Assembly: GCA_902779765.1 (NCBI GenBank)
Contig: CACZCQ010000007.1
Span: 1-64,000 of the forward strand
DNA: 64,000 nucleotides
Direction of reading: 5' to 3'
DNA from: an uncultured Bacteroidia bacterium
GTDB taxonomy: Bacteria > Bacteroidota > Bacteroidia > Bacteroidales > UBA932
Part shown: one piece after another, positions 60,992-64,000 of the stretch
Numbering within the stretch: position 1 is the stretch's first letter
How the letters are laid out: the number at the start of each line of letters is the position of its first letter
Notes under the pieces: model-generated
What the model was told of the DNA's origin: nothing
What the model saw: only the letters and a program-made list of their open reading frames with translations
Database searches by the model: none
Program-made: the position numbers and the translations under genes

Positions 60992-61981
60992 ATGATCCGC
61001 AGGCTGACAGCAGTTCTGGCTCTGCTCCTGGCAGTCGTCCCCAACATAAGCGGACAGGCCCGGAAGATATTCTCTTTGCCTGACCGGATGATGTCATCTT
61101 CCCGTATCGGAAAGGTTTCCACCATTTCAGGGCCATCCGTTCCACTTCCGGATACTTCAAGGATATCTTTCCCCGAAGGAGGAAGCCGCTTCATCTCGGA
61201 GGACATCGGTTTCTATGAATATCTTTCCGGAGAAGGCATGGATACAGACGCTGTCACACTCCTGCGCGGAAGATATGTTCCTTCGGACACCCTCGATTTC
61301 CTCAGGGGCAGGGAAATGTTCTCCACACGCAGATGGACCCAGGCATCGGAACTGCTGGCAAGGATTCCATCCTATTCTGCCTATTGGACTGAATCATTTT
61401 TCCTTGATGTCAATTCGCTGGTATTCCTCGGGCAATACGATTCAGCAGCATCAAAACATGTCACAGGAGAACATGCCTTCAGTCATTCCGAAGGTCCTTA
61501 TAACGAGCTTTACGCCCAGCAGGGGGCCGGACTGGCCCTTCTCAGGAACGACAAAGGGAACTGGCTGCGGTACAGCGGCGCCTTTACATATTCGGACTAC
61601 ACGCTGGAGGAAAGCGAACGGATAATGTCGGAGATAGCCGGATCGAGGTTTTCCGGAAAGCAAAGACATGCAGGTGTCGCCGCTCTTCTGTCCGGAATCG
61701 TTCCGGGCGCCGGTAAGGTCTATGCCGGAAGGACTGGCGAAGGTGTCGCTTCATTCCTGACAGTCGGCTCGCTGGCCGCCATAACCGCGGAGAATTGGAA
61801 CAAGCACGGATTCAAGGACTGGCGTACCATAGTGGCCGGAGGGCTGTGCGCCACTTTCTATCTTGGAAACATATACGGTAGTTATATTTCAGTAAGTATC
61901 GAAAAGGATGAACGGACGAAGGCTGAGGATTCCCTCATTATCTATCATCTTCATATTCCTGTTCGCGGCAACTTCCGTTAA
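60992..61981 (+). CDS. Secreted/membrane protein with helical repeats and a TM2-like hairpin
   Basis: 329 residues from the ATG at 60992 (a GTG three bases earlier is in frame). After a signal peptide (ends NISGQA) come TPR-like helices (~95-215, LLARIPSYSAYWTESFFLDV, YNELYAQQGAGLALLRND). The C-terminus (~228-310) has two hydrophobic segments beginning LLSGIVPGAGKVYAGRTGEG and ending FYLGNIYGSYISV. The P-G-x-G-x-x-Y-x-G block is like those in TM2 and DUF5683-type proteins. The function is unknown. Its last 74 bases overlap the next gene, so the two are probably co-translated and form a pair. Confidence 0.65.
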   Translation: MIRRLTAVLALLLAVVPNISGQARKIFSLPDRMMSSSRIGKVSTISGPSVPLPDTSRISFPEGGSRFISEDIGFYEYLSGEGMDTDAVTLLRGRYVPSDTLDFLRGREMFSTRRWTQASELLARIPSYSAYWTESFFLDVNSLVFLGQYDSAASKHVTGEHAFSHSEGPYNELYAQQGAGLALLRNDKGNWLRYSGAFTYSDYTLEESERIMSEIAGSRFSGKQRHAGVAALLSGIVPGAGKVYAGRTGEGVASFLTVGSLAAITAENWNKHGFKDWRTIVAGGLCATFYLGNIYGSYISVSIEKDERTKAEDSLIIYHLHIPVRGNFR

Positions 61982-62735
61982 AGGACAGACCGCCGAAGGA
62001 CTCGATGCACTGGAACAGGCGCTCCGGTGGGAAAAGGTCGTATTCACAAGTGAAGACCAGGACCGGATCAACGATGCCCTCCTCCAAAAAGCTGGTTGTT
62101 ATGCAGCCGCCTCAATGCCGGAAGAAGCGCTCAGGACCCTCGACCGGATACCGTTGTATATGCTGGACAAGGATGCCGCAGGGAAGGTTCTGCTGCTTAA
62201 GTCGGAATTATGCCGGGAAACCGGTGACTTCGGTGCCGCCCTGGGATACCTTGAGGAAAGCGGGAAGGCCGCTGATTTCCCCGAGAGATATGCCGTGCTC
62301 CTTGCCCTTGCAAGGCGGTATGAGGAATCCCTGGAGCAATCGCTCATATGCGCCGGAAACGACGTGACCCGGAGCAAGGCCGTGTCCAATCTCTTCCGGA
62401 AAGCTCCGGGACTGAAAAACGAGAGTACTGCAACCCTGCTGTCCTTTATACCTCCTTTGGGACAGATATACCTTGGGAAACCGGCGGAAGGCATCGCGTC
62501 GATGGCCTTGAATGCAGGTGCTGCAGGATTTACCGTGTGGCAGCTCATCGGACATAACTGGATAACGGGAATCCTGGGTGGCGGAATCCTCCTGAACGAA
62601 ACTTTCCTGAAGGCCAATATGGCCAGGAATGTCTCCGGAGTGGAGGAAGCGAACCGGACCGCCGCAGAGGAATTTGCGCGTTCCCTTGAAAACCTGCTTG
62701 ATTATCACTATATTCACGCAAGCAATAATCATTAG
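61908..62735 (+). CDS. Paralogous helical-repeat protein with a TM2-like hairpin
   Basis: 275 residues. Signal peptide (SIIFIFLFAATSVKGQ), TPR-like helices (~35-165, GLDALEQALRWEKVVFTSED, EEALRTLDRIPLYMLDKDAA, GALGYLEESGK-type repeats), then a two-helix hydrophobic hairpin starting LLSFIPPLGQIYLGKPAEGI (~182-201). That block matches the hairpin of the previous protein (LLSGIVPGAGKVYAGRTGEG), so the two are distant paralogues. The long overlap with the previous gene supports a joint complex. The start ATG at 61908 lies inside the previous gene; no later ATG preserves the signal peptide. Confidence 0.65.
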   Translation: MNGRRLRIPSLSIIFIFLFAATSVKGQTAEGLDALEQALRWEKVVFTSEDQDRINDALLQKAGCYAAASMPEEALRTLDRIPLYMLDKDAAGKVLLLKSELCRETGDFGAALGYLEESGKAADFPERYAVLLALARRYEESLEQSLICAGNDVTRSKAVSNLFRKAPGLKNESTATLLSFIPPLGQIYLGKPAEGIASMALNAGAAGFTVWQLIGHNWITGILGGGILLNETFLKANMARNVSGVEEANRTAAEEFARSLENLLDYHYIHASNNH

Positions 62736-62739
62736 GACC

Positions 62740-63162
62740 ATGTATACATCAGTCAATGACGGCGACAGGTTCGTCATAAGCATAGACAATCACCAGGAGC
62801 TGGTTTCTGCACTGGCCGCATTCTGCAATGACCAGGGGATCCTGGCCGGAAAGGTCGACGGGATAGGAGCCGTCAACAGCGCCACGCTGAGATTCCTCGA
62901 CCCCGCGACCAAGAAATATGTCGACAGGACCTTCGACGAGCAGATGGAAATATCCAGCCTTGTGGGCAATATTTCCGAAAAGGACGGTAAACCATATCTC
63001 CATCTCCACGTAAACCTTGGAAGAAGGGACTATACCGTCGTTGGAGGCCACCTGCTCTGCTGCACGATCAACGGTGCCTGCGAACTCACCGTCACGAGAC
63101 TGCACTGCAATCTCGGACGCCATTTCGATGAGGAAACCGGCCTCAACCTGTACACACTTTAG
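62740..63162 (+). CDS. PPC-domain (DUF296) protein
   Basis: 140 residues, cytoplasmic. An in-frame ATG at 62629 lies within the previous gene; the ATG at 62740 gives the typical PPC start (MYTSVNDGDRFVISIDNHQE). Family blocks seen: GILAGKVDGIGAVNSATLRF, DEQMEISSLVGNIS, YLHLHVNLGRRDYTVVGGHL. PPC proteins occur as DNA-binding AT-hook partners in plants and as small trimeric proteins of uncertain function in bacteria. There is no AT-hook here. The start is 4 bases after the previous stop. Confidence 0.85.
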   Translation: MYTSVNDGDRFVISIDNHQELVSALAAFCNDQGILAGKVDGIGAVNSATLRFLDPATKKYVDRTFDEQMEISSLVGNISEKDGKPYLHLHVNLGRRDYTVVGGHLLCCTINGACELTVTRLHCNLGRHFDEETGLNLYTL

Positions 63163-64000
63163 TCATCCAGCCTTGGAAGAAAGAATCAACATAGTCCACT
63201 GCCCGCTGGCAGAAGTCAAGGTTGACGGAAACTCCCCGGTGTTCATCGTTTGCGACCGGAATGTCCGCTACGTGGCTGACAGGATCGGCGTGAAGGCTAA
63301 GGGAATATTTGAAACCGACGCCACCGAACAGGCCAAGAACCTTGACACCGTGATAGCCATAGACCGATGGCTCATGGACCGGGGAGCCGACAGGGATGCT
63401 TTCGTACTTGGGATCGGAGGAGGAATAACCACCGATCTCACAGGCTTCGCGGCATCGATATACAAGAGGGGCGTACGCTTCGGATTCATACCCACGACCC
63501 TGCTGTCACAGGTCGATGCCGCTATCGGAGGAAAGAACGGAGTGAACCTGGACTCATTCAAGAACATGATAGGTGTCATCCGCCAGCCAGAGGTGACATT
63601 CATCTGCCCTGAGCCCCTGGACACACTGCCGGAGCCGCAACTGCTGGCAGGAGCCGCGGAATTGCTCAAGACATTCATAATCCGGAACGAAAACGGACAT
63701 TACGAGGAAACGGTAACTCTTCTATCCGGGAAAAAGTATTCTGAGTTGGGCAAACTTATAGCCGCAGCTGCAGAAGTCAAGGCCGGAATCGTCGGGCGCG
63801 ACCCCTATGAACACGGCGAAAGACGCCTCCTCAACCTCGGACATACCTTCGCCCACGCGATTGAAAAGATGTCGGATGAACGCATCTGTCACGGTGAAGC
63901 CGTGGGGATGGGAATGGTCCTGGCTGCAAGGCTATCAGAAAGACTTGGCCTGGCCGGCGAGGGATTCGCCGACAGGATCAAAGCGGACCTCAGGTCCTGC
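63128..64000 (+). CDS. aroB: 3-dehydroquinate synthase, 3' end cut by the window
   Basis: The second enzyme of the shikimate pathway, converting DAHP to 3-dehydroquinate with NAD and zinc in the cytoplasm. The frame is open to the end of the window. AroB motifs are clear: LGIGGGITTDLTGFAASIYK, RGVRFGFIPTTLLSQVDAAI then GGKNGVN, AGAAELLKTF, and the zinc-site block LNLGHTFAHAIE and HGEAVGMGM. The start is uncertain: an ATG at 63128 overlaps the PPC gene by 35 bases, while a TTG at 63173 would give a shorter, more family-like N-terminus (LEERINIVHC). The last ~50 residues lie outside the window. Confidence 0.9.
   Translation, partial: MRKPASTCTHFSHPALEERINIVHCPLAEVKVDGNSPVFIVCDRNVRYVADRIGVKAKGIFETDATEQAKNLDTVIAIDRWLMDRGADRDAFVLGIGGGITTDLTGFAASIYKRGVRFGFIPTTLLSQVDAAIGGKNGVNLDSFKNMIGVIRQPEVTFICPEPLDTLPEPQLLAGAAELLKTFIIRNENGHYEETVTLLSGKKYSELGKLIAAAAEVKAGIVGRDPYEHGERRLLNLGHTFAHAIEKMSDERICHGEAVGMGMVLAARLSERLGLAGEGFADRIKADLRSC

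Noticed and set aside
1..64000. CRISPR arrays, tRNA or rRNA genes, insertion-sequence transposases
   Set aside because: No regularly spaced repeats, no tRNA-like cloverleaf in the few gaps, and no transposase or integrase motif was seen by eye. Short tRNAs hidden antisense to genes cannot be fully excluded.

Overview
The window looks like a chromosomal segment of a Bacteroidales-type (Bacteroidota) bacterium. The evidence is a SusC/SusD outer-membrane pair, TAnnTTTG-type -7 promoter boxes, little sign of Shine-Dalgarno sequences, many lipoprotein signal peptides, and a dense set of polysaccharide-degrading enzymes. The species cannot be named from sequence alone.

Layout. 1-459 is the 3' end of an unrecognised gene, followed by a gene-free stretch (460-810) rich in inverted repeats. 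811-4120 holds glutamate dehydrogenase (gdhA) and an unusual fusion of an S51-type peptidase with an ATP-grasp ligase. 4236-13230 is operon I, read forward from a good promoter: a GH92 mannosidase, a GDPD-like/alkaline phosphatase fusion, a GH63-like (alpha/alpha)6 hydrolase, a ROK sugar kinase, and an endonuclease-exonuclease-phosphatase/GDPD fusion. 13319-19937 is a reverse-strand operon of SusC, SusD and a beta-helix surface lipoprotein. The divergent region 19938-20438 carries regulatory signals, the decayed 3' end of a second beta-helix lipoprotein gene, and a terminator.

20439-56981 is operon II, some 19 forward genes with gaps of at most 65 bases or short overlaps. It starts with an orphan AAA ATPase, then two more GH92 enzymes, a five-bladed-propeller hydrolase, two GH3, two GH106 and one GH78 rhamnosidase-type enzyme, GH2, GH43, GH51, two GH99/WbsX-like proteins, a DUF4838 protein, two Tat-lipoprotein hydrolases (metallo-beta-lactamase fold and metallophosphoesterase), and two envelope proteins of unknown role. 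57040-59799 holds an AraC/XylR-type regulator and a phosphodiesterase-like lipoprotein. 59852-64000 returns to ordinary genes: a four-gene membrane/TPR cluster, a PPC (DUF296) protein, and the start of aroB, which runs off the end.

How the parts fit. The locus looks like a large polysaccharide utilisation system for a complex heteroglycan containing alpha-mannose, rhamnose and arabinose/xylose. The unusual part is the density of phosphoesterases, two of them double-enzyme fusions. One phosphodiesterase carries the same C-terminal PA14-type module as the GH92 enzymes. My inference is that the target is a phosphorylated or phosphodiester-bearing glycan. The substrate cannot be identified from sequence, and one SusCD pair serves the whole set. 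The locus also shows remodelling scars: a GH3 N-terminus fused to the GH78 C-terminus, the beta-helix gene remnant, and short palindromic repeats lying in frame inside linkers.
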